Shown: positions 25,388 to 32,556 of the stretch, in pieces
How the letters are laid out: every line of letters begins with the position of its first letter
How positions within the stretch are numbered: position 1 is the first letter of the stretch
NCBI GenBank assembly: GCA_041741995.1
Contig: JBGSJN010000115.1
Location: 1-32,556 of the forward strand
Direction of reading: 5' to 3'
Origin: WTXA01 sp041741995
GTDB taxonomy: Bacteria; Bacillota; TC1
Length of the DNA stretch: 32,556 nt
Translations under genes and position numbers: made by a program
The notes under the pieces: generated by a model
The model's database searches: none
What the model was told of the DNA's origin: nothing
What the model saw: the letters and a program-made list of their open reading frames with translations, nothing else

Positions 25388-26178
25388 AATTCCCCCTGAA
25401 TATTTACATGTATGATAAATGGTTTTTTGGTAATAGGATTATCAATAATGTTCACCCTTATACCATAGGTATCTTCTATTGTATCCTGCCTGATAATATC
25501 TTCTGGTTTACCCATTGAAATCAGACCTCCAGACTTCATAATTAATATTTCATCACTATAATTGACTGCCAGATTAATATCATGAAGCACACAAATTGCT
25601 GTAAGACCTTCTCTATCTACCAAATCCCTGATGATATTCATTATTTCTATTTGATTATGAAGATCCAACTGAGATACAGGTTCATCAAGAAGCATAATCC
25701 CGGCTTCCTGAGCCAAGGCCCTTGCCACAACAACCCGCTGCTTTTCTCCTCCACTCATCTTAGTAACACTTCTATTTCTTAAATGTAACGTATTTGTTTT
25801 TTTCATAGCTTCCTTGACTATACTCAAGTCATGACTACCCTCTTTTTCAAGTCTTTTCAAATGAGGTATTCTTCCCATCAACACTATTTCCTCACCCATA
25901 AGATCAAAATCTATACTAGTTTCTTGTGGTACCATAGATACTTTTTTTGCAAGATTCTTTATTTTCAAATCCTTTATATTAATAGTATCTATAAAAATAC
26001 TACCTTTCATATTATCAATATTTTTGGAGATCGCCTTAAGTAATGTAGATTTACCTGCCCCGTTTGGTCCAAGTATTGTATAGAATTTCCCCTTTTTAAA
26101 ATCAATGTTCAGATTTTCTATTGCTTTTATCCCACTATATTCGATGGTCAGATTTTTTATCTCTAATATACTAGACAT
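25369..26178 (-). CDS. btuD: Corrinoid ABC transporter ATPase
   Basis: This FecE/BtuD-type ATPase has Walker A GPNGAGKST, the signature MSGGEKQRV, Walker B GIMLLDEP and the H-loop CVLHD. It powers import through the permease encoded next to it. I prefer the ATG at 26178 (269 residues), which has AAAAGAG nine bases upstream; an ATG at 26187 directly touches that site. The B12 riboswitch and cobTUS context favour corrinoids over iron-siderophores; sequence alone cannot separate these. Confidence 0.93.
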   Translation of the reverse strand: MSSILEIKNLTIEYSGIKAIENLNIDFKKGKFYTILGPNGAGKSTLLKAISKNIDNMKGSIFIDTINIKDLKIKNLAKKVSMVPQETSIDFDLMGEEIVLMGRIPHLKRLEKEGSHDLSIVKEAMKKTNTLHLRNRSVTKMSGGEKQRVVVARALAQEAGIMLLDEPVSQLDLHNQIEIMNIIRDLVDREGLTAICVLHDINLAVNYSDEILIMKSGGLISMGKPEDIIRQDTIEDTYGIRVNIIDNPITKKPFIIHVNIQGELWIIKM

Positions 26179-27187
26179 GATTTTCATCTCTTTTCTTCCT
26201 TATTAGTAGAAATATAAAGAATGGTGCCCCAAATATGGCTGTTATGGCACCTATAGGTAGTTCTGCAGGTTTAACTATCACCCTAGCCAAGGTATCACAG
26301 GCTAGTAAAAATAGACTGCCGTATAGAAATGATAATGGTAATAATTTTTTAAAGTCTGCCCCGATTACTATTCTAAGTAAGTGAGGTATCATAAGTCCAA
26401 CAAAACCAATAATACCACTAGTAGCTACTAATACACCTATCATGAAGGTACTAGTAAGAATTATAGCAATTCTTGCCCTGTCTACATCTACACCAAAACT
26501 TTTTGCCTGTGTCTCTCCTGTCATAATACCATTTAGGTCTCTTGCAAATAGCCTTAAAACAATCATACCAAGTATTATTACAGGAATAATCATTATTAAT
26601 TTTTCCCAACTTGAAGTTGAAAAACTTCCGAATGTCCACATTAAAATTTGTTTCATTTTGTCATATCTTATAAACATAAATAAATAAATTATTGATGAAG
26701 CAAAGAAATTCAAGGCTATCCCACTTAGTAATAAGGTAGTACTATCAAGACTACCTCTGGCTCTAGCTATCATAAAAATAGTTATCATAGTTAAAAGTGC
26801 TCCTGCAAAGGCAAATAATGAAATGCCCGTAAACCCGATGAATGGGATGCTAACACCTAGTACAATTGCTATTGTTGCCCCTAAGGCAGCACCTGATGAA
26901 ATTCCCAATACGAAAGGGTCAGCCATGGGATTTCTAAACAAACCTTGAAAAACTGCTCCTACCATGGCCAGTCCTCCACCTGTAATCATCGCTGTTAGTA
27001 TTCTAGGAAGTCTAATTGCCCAAATTATTTTCTCCTGACTAATATCACCTAGAAGAAACAGAGCTTTTAGAGAATCGGGAATAGACATATCAGCACCACC
27101 AAGTGATACACTGACACTTAAGGCCACTGCCAGAAGCAAGAATCCAAATATTAATAATTTTTCACCTTTTTTTCTGCTTTCTTCCAT
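26171..27187 (-). CDS. btuC: Corrinoid ABC transporter permease
   Basis: This 338-residue membrane protein of the FecCD/BtuC family has about 9-10 spans. Family segments include IRLPRILTAMITGGGLAMVGAVFQGLFRNPMADPFVLG (seen as consecutive parts) and SGIIGFVGLMIPHLLR. Two copies form the channel with two BtuD subunits. The gene overlaps btuD by 8 bases and follows btuF by about 50 bases. Confidence 0.95.
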   Translation of the reverse strand: MEESRKKGEKLLIFGFLLLAVALSVSVSLGGADMSIPDSLKALFLLGDISQEKIIWAIRLPRILTAMITGGGLAMVGAVFQGLFRNPMADPFVLGISSGAALGATIAIVLGVSIPFIGFTGISLFAFAGALLTMITIFMIARARGSLDSTTLLLSGIALNFFASSIIYLFMFIRYDKMKQILMWTFGSFSTSSWEKLIMIIPVIILGMIVLRLFARDLNGIMTGETQAKSFGVDVDRARIAIILTSTFMIGVLVATSGIIGFVGLMIPHLLRIVIGADFKKLLPLSFLYGSLFLLACDTLARVIVKPAELPIGAITAIFGAPFFIFLLIRKKRDENHV

Positions 27188-27238
27188 TACTTCTCCTTTT
27201 AAACTTCCTAAAATCCTTCAATAAATGTTAATTAATTT

Positions 27239-28150
27239 CTAATACAATTCCGGGTGAATCAATTTCGCCAATTCCTCTAACCCTTCAGCAAGTCTTGGAC
27301 CGGTTCTTTCTATAAGATTAGCTTCTATTGCAAAAATATCACCTTTTTTAACACTATCTAAATCCTTAAATCCATTCGTCACCTTAAGTTCATTTTTATC
27401 TAGTACACTTGAATAAATAACTAGTTCAGGATTTCTTTCAACAATTTTTTCCAGGGAAAAGCTCCATTGCAAACCATCATAAGCAATATTCTTACCACCT
27501 GCTAATTCGATCATTTGATGAATAAAAGTATCCCCTGTTGCTGTGAATTCTCCCCCAGCACCAAAGCCTACAACAAAATATACACTAGGAGCAGTCTTAG
27601 CCTTAGCAACCTTTTCTTTGATATTTTCTACTTTGTTTTTCATTTCTGTTATTACTTTTTCTGCTTCTTTTGATTTACTAAGGATTTTCCCGATTGTCTC
27701 GATATCCTTATAGGCTCCTTCAAAGCTGTCTTCTGTATAGATAGTAACTACTGTAATATCTGCACTTTCCAGTTGATCTCTAACACCTTGGTCCAGATAT
27801 GCTGAGCCTATGACTAAATCAGGTTCTAATTCTATAATTTTTTCAATATTGACTGTTATTAAATCGCCGATTTCAGCAATTTTTTCTACCTCATTTGGAT
27901 AGTCGCAATATGATGTTCTCCCTACTAATTTATCAAGACCATCAACTGCTGCAATAATTTCTGTGGTTACTGGTGATAGTGATACTATTCTTTCTGGTTC
28001 TTTATCAATTACTACACTCATTCCTGAGTTATCCTTAATTGTCATAGGGTAGTTTGAATCAAGCCCAAGAGATAAATTTGCATTACAGCCTGACATTAGA
28101 ATTAACCCTACAGATAGAATAAACAATTTAAATATTTTATTAAATTTCAT
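27239..28150 (-). CDS. btuF: Corrinoid-binding lipoprotein of ABC importer
   Basis: This 303-residue extracellular binding protein has a lipoprotein signal peptide ending LILMSGC, with Cys22 as the lipid-modified residue. The mature part has the two-lobe BtuF/FecB fold, opening with EPERIVSLSPVTTEIIAA and continuing GRTSYCDYPNEV. It captures corrinoids and delivers them to BtuCD. It is the first full gene after the cobalamin riboswitch, which supports corrinoid rather than siderophore specificity. AGGAGGAAA precedes the ATG. Confidence 0.94.
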   Translation of the reverse strand: MKFNKIFKLFILSVGLILMSGCNANLSLGLDSNYPMTIKDNSGMSVVIDKEPERIVSLSPVTTEIIAAVDGLDKLVGRTSYCDYPNEVEKIAEIGDLITVNIEKIIELEPDLVIGSAYLDQGVRDQLESADITVVTIYTEDSFEGAYKDIETIGKILSKSKEAEKVITEMKNKVENIKEKVAKAKTAPSVYFVVGFGAGGEFTATGDTFIHQMIELAGGKNIAYDGLQWSFSLEKIVERNPELVIYSSVLDKNELKVTNGFKDLDSVKKGDIFAIEANLIERTGPRLAEGLEELAKLIHPELY

Positions 28151-28168
28151 TACTTTTCCTCCTTAAAC

Positions 28169-28203
28169 TAAAAAATCCTCTTTTCTTAACATAAGAAAAG
28201 AGG
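28169..28203 (-). terminator. Intrinsic terminator in the B12 operon leader
   Basis: CCTCTTTTCTTA and TAAGAAAAGAGG form a perfect 12-base stem with a 3-base loop, followed on the minus strand by an A and six T residues. It lies between the cobalamin aptamer and btuF, so it is the likely expression platform. The leader ORF stop codon sits 3 bases before it. Confidence 0.88.
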
Positions 28204-28205
28204 GT

Positions 28206-28235
28206 CTACAGCCTTAAATGATACACTTTTGCCAT
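28206..28235 (-). CDS. Putative 9-residue leader peptide between B12 aptamer and terminator
   Basis: A complete small frame, MAKVYHLRL then TAG, starts 8 bases after GGAAGGAGGT (28253-28244), one of the strongest ribosome sites in the window. The stop codon ends 3 bases before the terminator stem. A ribosome at this stop would cover part of the upstream arm and hinder termination. The SD lies in a small hairpin loop (GGAA/TTCC stem), and its GGAGG is complementary to CCTCC at 28375-28371 in the aptamer. Whether it is translated is unproven. Confidence 0.4.
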   Translation of the reverse strand: MAKVYHLRL

Positions 28236-28267
28236 AGGAATATACCTCCTTCCGAAATATAACCATG

Positions 28268-28425
28268 TTTATTTAACAATCGGTCTCCTGGCTTGCACCT
28301 AAAACTTAAGTTTCTGTCTTCCCATCTTACGACAGTGACTTGTTAGAACTTAATCAGTGCTTACAGTAGCGGAGGCTGCAACAGATTTTAACTGTTTTCC
28401 CGTACATTGCTAAAAACAATATTAA
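28268..28425 (-). promoter_or_regulatory. Cobalamin (B12) riboswitch
   Basis: The minus strand contains the conserved aptamer elements in order: GCAGCCTCCGCTACTGTAAGC, then GTCACTGT followed by GGGAAGAC, and the B12 box AAGCCAGGAGACCG near 28290-28277. It precedes btuF and the terminator at 28169-28203. Adenosylcobalamin or a related corrinoid should switch the operon off. The ends are approximate. Confidence 0.95.
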
Positions 28426-28446
28426 TTTTTATATCTATAATGATAG

Positions 28447-28475
28447 CATATATCCTTAGTTCCTGTATATGTAAA
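28447..28475 (-). promoter_or_regulatory. Possible promoter of the B12 operon
   Basis: TTTACA (28475-28470), a 17-base spacer and TATATG (28452-28447) would start transcription just before the aptamer. The -10 is imperfect. Confidence 0.35.
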
Positions 28476-28489
28476 TATCCGTTTAAATT

Positions 28490-28518
28490 AAAAAAAAAGT
28501 GCCAAAGGCACTTTTTTT
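28490..28518 (-). terminator. Terminator of the zinc-ribbon gene
   Basis: GTGCC and GGCAC with an AAA loop are extended by an A-run pairing with a T-run, giving a 12-base stem. It follows the small gene's stop codon within 3 bases and separates it from the B12 operon leader. Confidence 0.88.
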
Positions 28519-28520
28519 AA

Positions 28521-28685
28521 TTAATCGTTGTAATTTGATCTTCTTTGTTGTTTCTTTTGTTTTCTGCACTCAGGACATCTTTTAGGTTCGTTTGTAAAAC
28601 CTTTTTCAGCGTAGAATTCTTGTTCGCCTTCAGTGAAAACAAATTCAGCTCCGCAATCGGAACAAACTAATGTTTTATCGCTCAT
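28521..28685 (-). CDS. Small zinc-ribbon protein
   Basis: A 54-residue protein starts at an ATG nine bases after TGGAGG and ends just before a terminator. It has two CxxC pairs (CSDC at 8-11 and CPEC at 37-40) around a segment reading FVFTEGEQEFYAEKGF, the pattern of the small 'probable zinc-ribbon' proteins common in Clostridia. A basic, glutamine-rich tail (RKQKKQQRR) follows, compatible with nucleic-acid binding. The metal site is inferred from the four cysteines. The function of the family is not established. It has its own promoter and terminator, so it is monocistronic. Confidence 0.88.
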   Translation of the reverse strand: MSDKTLVCSDCGAEFVFTEGEQEFYAEKGFTNEPKRCPECRKQKKQQRRSNYND

Positions 28686-28776
28686 CTTTACCTCCATTAA
28701 ATTTGGGACTTGTTTTTTAAATCTAGATTCTCTAATAATGGAGATACTGATTAAAAATTACATTCCTTATACGCGC

Positions 28777-28805
28777 ATTATAGCATAGAATATTTAAAAT
28801 GAATA
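28777..28805 (-). promoter_or_regulatory. Extended -10 promoter of the zinc-ribbon gene
   Basis: TGC-TATAAT on the minus strand gives an extended -10 with a perfect hexamer (28782-28777). The -35 (TATTCA, 17-base spacer) is weak, as is common with extended -10 promoters. Confidence 0.6.
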
Positions 28806-28906
28806 CCCTTTTATAAAAAATTTCGAAAATCGCTGAAAAATCGTTGGTAAATCAATAATATACATTAATAATAAGGATAAAATCCAGCTAAAATGTTCAT
28901 CAATTA

Positions 28907-28935
28907 TTGAATTATACGTGGATAAATTATACAAT
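28907..28935 (+). promoter_or_regulatory. Promoter of the beta-eliminating lyase gene
   Basis: TTGAAT (28907-28912), a 17-base spacer and TACAAT (28930-28935) lie about 57 bases upstream of the start codon. No leader peptide like TnaC is visible in the short leader. Confidence 0.6.
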
Positions 28936-28998
28936 TATAAATACACGACTTGATTACTAAAAATTAATAATAATAATAAATGAATAGGAGTGGTTCAT

Positions 28999-30447
28999 AT
29001 GGCTAATGTAAAGTTTTTTTACGGTAAAACAGTACCATTGGAAATGCACAAAGTGAGAGTAGTACAAAAACTAAATCTCCCTCCAGTGGATGAAAGATTA
29101 AAATACATCAAAGAGGCAGGCAACAATACTTTCTTGCTTTTAAACAAGGATGTCTATCTTGATATGCTTACTGATAGTGGTGTTAATGCAATGAGCGATA
29201 AACAAGTTGCCTCTATGCTTGAAGCTGATGACAGTTATGCAGGATCTGCTACATATACTAAATTAGAAAATAAAATCAGAGAACTTTTTCACAAGGAATA
29301 TTTCCTGCCTGCTCACCAAGGTAGAGCCTGCGAAAGTATCCTGGCTCAAGTTTTTGTTTCTGAAGGTCAAATAGTTCCTATGAACTATCACTTCACAACA
29401 ACAAGAGCACATATTCAACTTCGTGGTGGTAGTGTTGAAGAAATCATAACTAGTGACGGTTTAAATATACAAAGCGATAAACCTTTTAAAGGCAATATGG
29501 ATATTGGATTATTAGAAGGTTTGATTGAAAAGCATGGTGCGGAAAAAATAGCTTTTGTAAGACTTGAAGCTGGTACTAACCTAATTGGTGGGCAACCAGT
29601 TTCATTGAAGAATATGAAAGAAGTAAGAAAAGTTTGTGATAAACATGGCATTATGTTAGTAATGGATTCTTCCCTACTAGCAGATAATTTATACTTCATT
29701 AAAACTAGAGAAGAAGAATACAAGGATAAAAGCATTAGAGAAATAAACAAGGAGATATCCGATTTATGTGATATCATATATTTCTCAGCAAGAAAATTAG
29801 GACATGCTAGAGGTGGCGGCATCATCACCAATAGCAAAGACGCATATATGAAAATGAGAGAATTAATTACTCTTTTTGAAGGTTTCTTAACTTATGGTGG
29901 TATGAGCGTTAGAGAAATTGAAGCACTAGCAATCGGTCTAGAAGAAACTATGGATGAAGACATGATTAGCCAAGGACCTTTGTTTACACAGTATATGGTT
30001 GAAAAACTAACAGAAGCAGGCGTCCCAGTTGTAACACCAGCTGGTGGACTTGGATGTCACGTGGATGCTATGGCCTTTTTAGACCACGTTCCACAAGGTG
30101 AGTATCCAGCTGGTGCTCTAGCTTCAGCAATGTATATAGCCGGTGGCATCAGAGGTATGGAAAGAGGAACTATCTCAGAAGAAAGAAATCCTGATGGTAG
30201 TGATCATTATTCCAATATGGAGCTATTAAGACTCGCCCTCCCAAGAAGAGTCTTCACAATGTCTCAAATTGATTATGCTGTAGATCGTCTAAAATGGTTA
30301 TATGAAAACAGAAAATTAATCGGTGGGCTGGAATTTGTAGAGGAGCCAAAGATACTACGTTTCTTCTTTGGTAAACTTGAAGCAAAAGGTGACTGGCAAG
30401 ATAAGCTAGTTGCAAAATACAAGAAGGATTTTGGTGATAGCCTATAG
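28999..30447 (+). CDS. Tyrosine phenol-lyase/tryptophanase family enzyme
   Basis: The protein has 482 residues from the ATG at 28999, which follows AGGAG at 8 bases; a GTG at 28990 is too close to that site. It is a fold type I PLP enzyme that should cleave tyrosine or tryptophan to phenol or indole, pyruvate and ammonia. The PLP lysine is Lys266 in FSARKLG. Positions that separate the two enzymes look phenol-lyase-like: Thr in FTTTR (132-136), Arg389 in GMERG, and Phe455 in LRFF where tryptophanase has His. The N-terminal DERLKYIKEAG and LTDSGVNAMSD also recall tyrosine phenol-lyase. Unusually, the Arg conserved in both enzymes (DATR or DSAR) is Leu226 here, and the KKD around the PLP lysine is RKL. 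About 20 extra residues lie at the C-terminus. Related clostridial proteins are commonly labelled tryptophanase, so the substrate is open. Confidence 0.85.
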   Translation: MANVKFFYGKTVPLEMHKVRVVQKLNLPPVDERLKYIKEAGNNTFLLLNKDVYLDMLTDSGVNAMSDKQVASMLEADDSYAGSATYTKLENKIRELFHKEYFLPAHQGRACESILAQVFVSEGQIVPMNYHFTTTRAHIQLRGGSVEEIITSDGLNIQSDKPFKGNMDIGLLEGLIEKHGAEKIAFVRLEAGTNLIGGQPVSLKNMKEVRKVCDKHGIMLVMDSSLLADNLYFIKTREEEYKDKSIREINKEISDLCDIIYFSARKLGHARGGGIITNSKDAYMKMRELITLFEGFLTYGGMSVREIEALAIGLEETMDEDMISQGPLFTQYMVEKLTEAGVPVVTPAGGLGCHVDAMAFLDHVPQGEYPAGALASAMYIAGGIRGMERGTISEERNPDGSDHYSNMELLRLALPRRVFTMSQIDYAVDRLKWLYENRKLIGGLEFVEEPKILRFFFGKLEAKGDWQDKLVAKYKKDFGDSL

Positions 30448-30453
30448 AATAAT

Positions 30454-30489
30454 AAAAAGGTGCAGTTCAATGTGAACTGCACCTTTTTT
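30454..30489. terminator. Bidirectional terminator between convergent genes
   Basis: GGTGCAGTTCA (30459-30469) and TGAACTGCACC (30473-30483) form a perfect 11-base stem with a 3-base loop, flanked by an A-run and six T residues. It serves the lyase on the plus strand and the lipoprotein on the minus strand, whose stop codon overlaps the T-run. Confidence 0.92.
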
Positions 30490-31252
30490 AATTAAATTCA
30501 ACCAAGAACTCTTCTATCGATAATATACCTTCTGTGAAATCATCTCCTAGTGTCTGATTAATCTGATCTGCAAACATGAATTTATTTCCAAAGTCAAAGC
30601 TAAGAAGTTCATTCATATATGAAGAAATATTTATATAACTTCTGATTGTTACTCTATTAATTGATCCCTTCAAGATGATACCATCACTTTTGTTACCTTC
30701 AAATTCTATATATGTATACTGATGAACAAAAGCATTTCTCCCGTTAATTGTTTCATTACTTACTATTGTTTCATCTAATAAAATCCTCCCATTTTCAGCA
30801 TCCACAGCTTCATAGGAGTATAGACTTGAATCATATTCCAAGGGTATAAAGTACTTTTGATAAAATCCGATAATACTATTACCACTTGGAAGTAGTAGAT
30901 CCAAATTCCCTGTTAAGCTAGTATTCTTTATATATGTTCTACCGTCAACTACTGACTCATCACCAATATCAGATGGATCTAAGGCTCTACCGGTTAATTG
31001 TAGATTTCCATTAATTAAAGTCCCGTTTTCATCAGTAGAAAATCCTTCCGAGTACATATATCCAATAATATACCTGCCTTCGAATCCTAATGAAGCTTCT
31101 GTATTAAAACTATCCAACATATTCATCTTGAATTCATCTTCTTCAAAAACGATTGATTCTTCTTCCTTAACTTCCTCTTTTTTTCCACCGCATCCAATTA
31201 AAGATATAGAGGATAAGAATATTATTATTAATAGTAATATAATTTTCTTCAT
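30488..31252 (-). CDS. Lipoprotein of unknown function
   Basis: The protein has a lipoprotein signal peptide: a Lys-Lys start, a hydrophobic run, and SLIGC as lipobox. The mature part of about 230 residues starts with a Lys/Glu-rich linker (KKEEVKEEES) and continues as a mostly beta-strand domain with segments such as GRTYIKNTSLTGNLDLLLP. I do not recognise the family. Two ATG codons are in tandem; the second (31252) has better spacing to GAGGGAG. It lies 22 bases after the cyuA-like gene, likely one transcript. Probably attached to the outer face of the cell membrane. Confidence 0.8.
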   Translation of the reverse strand: MKKIILLLIIIFLSSISLIGCGGKKEEVKEEESIVFEEDEFKMNMLDSFNTEASLGFEGRYIIGYMYSEGFSTDENGTLINGNLQLTGRALDPSDIGDESVVDGRTYIKNTSLTGNLDLLLPSGNSIIGFYQKYFIPLEYDSSLYSYEAVDAENGRILLDETIVSNETINGRNAFVHQYTYIEFEGNKSDGIILKGSINRVTIRSYINISSYMNELLSFDFGNKFMFADQINQTLGDDFTEGILSIEEFLVEFN

Positions 31253-31274
31253 CATATCTCCCTCTTTTCCTAAC

Positions 31275-32556
31275 TTACTTGTTTAACATCGAGTCAAGTA
31301 TAATTCTGTCCATTATTGTAGAAGCTTCAGTTGATAGTCTAGTAAAATTATTTAATGTTTTTACAGTACTATCTGTTACTATCCCATCTAAACCACTTAC
31401 TCTTTTCCCAGCTAGGCTTAATAATGCAGAATCTACAGCAGTACTTGCTACTTGGGCAACTTTCAATGCACATCCTGGTTTAGCTCCATCACATATCATT
31501 CCTGTGATATTACCCACCATGTTATTTATTGCCATCTCAATATTTTCTCTATTGCCTCCCATTATATATACTATGCCACAACTTGCGCCTATACCTGCTA
31601 CCACCGCACCACAAAATGCTGATAGCACACCAAATCTTTCCTTTATAAATATACTTATCAGATTACTTAAGGCAACACCCTTCAAAATAACATCACTATC
31701 AATTTTTAATTTTTCACCTACAGCTACCACAGGTAGGGTGGCTACTAAACCTTGATTTCCACTACCAGAGTTACTCATAACTGCCATTTTTGCTCCGCCC
31801 ATTCTAGCATCGGAACCTGCTGCTGTTTTATAGCTTGCTACTTTTTGTATATCTTCATGATAGAATCCCTTTTCTATATTTTCCCTTATATTTCTAGCCA
31901 CCTCTAAACCATAATGATTTCTTAAACCTTCATCTGATATATTTTTGTTTAAGATAATACTTTCTTCAACTATCTTCAATTCCCTTATATCTACCTCATC
32001 AATAAAATTAAATATATCCTCAAGTGTTAATTGGGCGCTATTAACCTTGTCTCCATTTCCAACACTTACATCATTTTCAGATTCTTCATTAATTAAAACA
32101 ACTTTGTCATCAACTTCAATTAAAGTAATATTTGTATGATTATCTTCTATAATAACTCTTGTTTTGTCTTTATCCGTGATTAATATAACTTCTATGTATA
32201 GCTTTTTTTCAGTATCTGCAAGATTAATATTGATTCTTCCTTGAGAAATCAATACTTTTGCTTTTTCTATCATTTTCTCATCAACACCACTTAATACTTC
32301 CAACTTCATGTTATGATTATTCGATGATAATACACCTAAGGTTACTGCCAGGTCTATTCCTGCTTCATTAACTGAAGGTAGCATAACACCCATCGCATTC
32401 TTAATAATGTTACCACTTGCCTTAACTTCTATGCTACTAATTTCACTACCCTGACTGTGATGCATTGCAACAGCTCCAGCAAGTGCTATAGCTATTGGTT
32501 CAGTACAACCCAGTGCTGGTTTTAATTTTTCATTTAGTAGATATGTTAAGTTTTTA
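31275..32556 (-). CDS. cyuA: L-cysteine desulfidase/UPF0597 family protein, N-terminus outside window
   Basis: The frame stays open beyond the ATG at 32465 to the window edge and reads LKPALGCTEPIAIALAGA, the conserved N-terminal segment of the CyuA/serine-dehydratase-alpha-like family; so the true start lies outside. The family breaks down L-cysteine to pyruvate, ammonia and sulfide using an oxygen-sensitive 4Fe-4S cluster. The Cys in GCTEP and those in FCGAVVAGIGASCG and CDGAKPGCALK fit the cluster-ligand positions. The C-terminal GLDGIVTDSTVKTLNN is also typical. At least 427 residues are visible. It precedes the lipoprotein gene by 22 bases. Confidence 0.9.
   Translation of the reverse strand, partial: KNLTYLLNEKLKPALGCTEPIAIALAGAVAMHHSQGSEISSIEVKASGNIIKNAMGVMLPSVNEAGIDLAVTLGVLSSNNHNMKLEVLSGVDEKMIEKAKVLISQGRININLADTEKKLYIEVILITDKDKTRVIIEDNHTNITLIEVDDKVVLINEESENDVSVGNGDKVNSAQLTLEDIFNFIDEVDIRELKIVEESIILNKNISDEGLRNHYGLEVARNIRENIEKGFYHEDIQKVASYKTAAGSDARMGGAKMAVMSNSGSGNQGLVATLPVVAVGEKLKIDSDVILKGVALSNLISIFIKERFGVLSAFCGAVVAGIGASCGIVYIMGGNRENIEMAINNMVGNITGMICDGAKPGCALKVAQVASTAVDSALLSLAGKRVSGLDGIVTDSTVKTLNNFTRLSTEASTIMDRIILDSMLNK

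Larger units (their letters stand above)
28686..28998. other. Divergent intergenic region between zinc-ribbon gene and lyase
   Basis: About 310 AT-rich bases hold outward-facing promoters (28777-28805 on the minus strand, 28907-28935 on the plus strand). I see no further gene, riboswitch or strong hairpin; the remaining stretch around 28810-28900 has no recognisable feature. Confidence 0.6.

Noticed and set aside
26451..26639. Minus-strand small frame inside btuC
   Set aside because: It is in a different frame from btuC and has no family resemblance; it is a shadow of a real gene.
28810..28900. Possible regulatory RNA in the divergent intergenic region
   Set aside because: The stretch is AT-rich with no stable hairpin, terminator or conserved motif.
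28917..28925. DnaA-box-like CGTGGATAA in the lyase promoter spacer
   Set aside because: One mismatch and a single isolated copy; expected by chance in AT-rich DNA.
31279..31755. Long plus-strand frame opposite the cyuA-like gene
   Set aside because: Antisense frame with biased composition, no ribosome site and a convincing conserved gene on the other strand. The same holds for the other plus-strand frames left of 28900.
1..32556. CRISPR arrays, prophage, toxin-antitoxin or defence systems, tRNA and rRNA genes
   Set aside because: No regularly spaced repeats, phage genes, recognised toxin-antitoxin pairs, restriction genes or RNA genes were seen in the window.

Overview
The window looks like the chromosome of a low-GC Gram-positive anaerobe of the Clostridia. 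The base composition is AT-rich, Shine-Dalgarno sites are strong (GGAGG type), and a T-box and a terminator-linked cobalamin riboswitch are present. Rubrerythrin and a tyrosine phenol-lyase/tryptophanase-type enzyme suggest an amino-acid-using anaerobe. A Tissierellales-like host is my inference, not a sequence proof. Almost everything is on the minus strand; only the beta-eliminating lyase at 28999-30447 is on the plus strand. I see no prophage, CRISPR array or defence island; the only mobile DNA is one IS3-family element cut by the left edge.

Layout, left to right. 1-962: 5' end of an IS3/IS150-like element (orfA, partial orfB, A7 frameshift site, outer end). 1010-1501: rubrerythrin with a full-consensus promoter. 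1604-7988: a tight minus-strand unit read as citrate synthase, thioredoxin, CPBP membrane protein, glycolipid glycosyltransferase, two CPA2 antiporters and PspC. 8100-10094: hibernation factor HPF, a DnaA-box pair, ComF and a HEAT-like protein. 10085-13185: phosphosugar mutase, an unknown tail-anchored protein and dihydropteroate synthase. 13285-20035: a complete trpE-GD-C-F-B-A operon behind a tRNA-Trp T-box. 20118-22420: a TetR regulator with an operator palindrome at its own promoter, coupled to a SulP transporter. 22515-28475: an OsmC-like protein, then a B12-riboswitch-controlled corrinoid uptake and nucleotide-loop operon (btuF-btuC-btuD-cobT-cobU-cobS). 28521-28685: a small zinc-ribbon protein. 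28999-30447: the lyase. 30488-32556: a lipoprotein and a partial CyuA-type cysteine desulfidase.

How the genes work together: the trp operon makes tryptophan under tRNA-Trp control, with a TrpG-TrpD fusion supplying amidotransferase activity. The B12 operon imports corrinoids and attaches the lower ligand. The lyase and the CyuA homologue point to amino-acid catabolism.

Most of the content is ordinary. The items most worth a second look are: cobU, whose family-matching N-terminus begins at an ATA codon overlapping the cobT stop; a 9-codon leader ORF with a strong ribosome site between the B12 aptamer and its terminator; TrpA with Glu in place of the catalytic Asp60; a phenol-lyase-like enzyme lacking a conserved PLP-site Arg; and two consensus DnaA boxes between comF and hpf.
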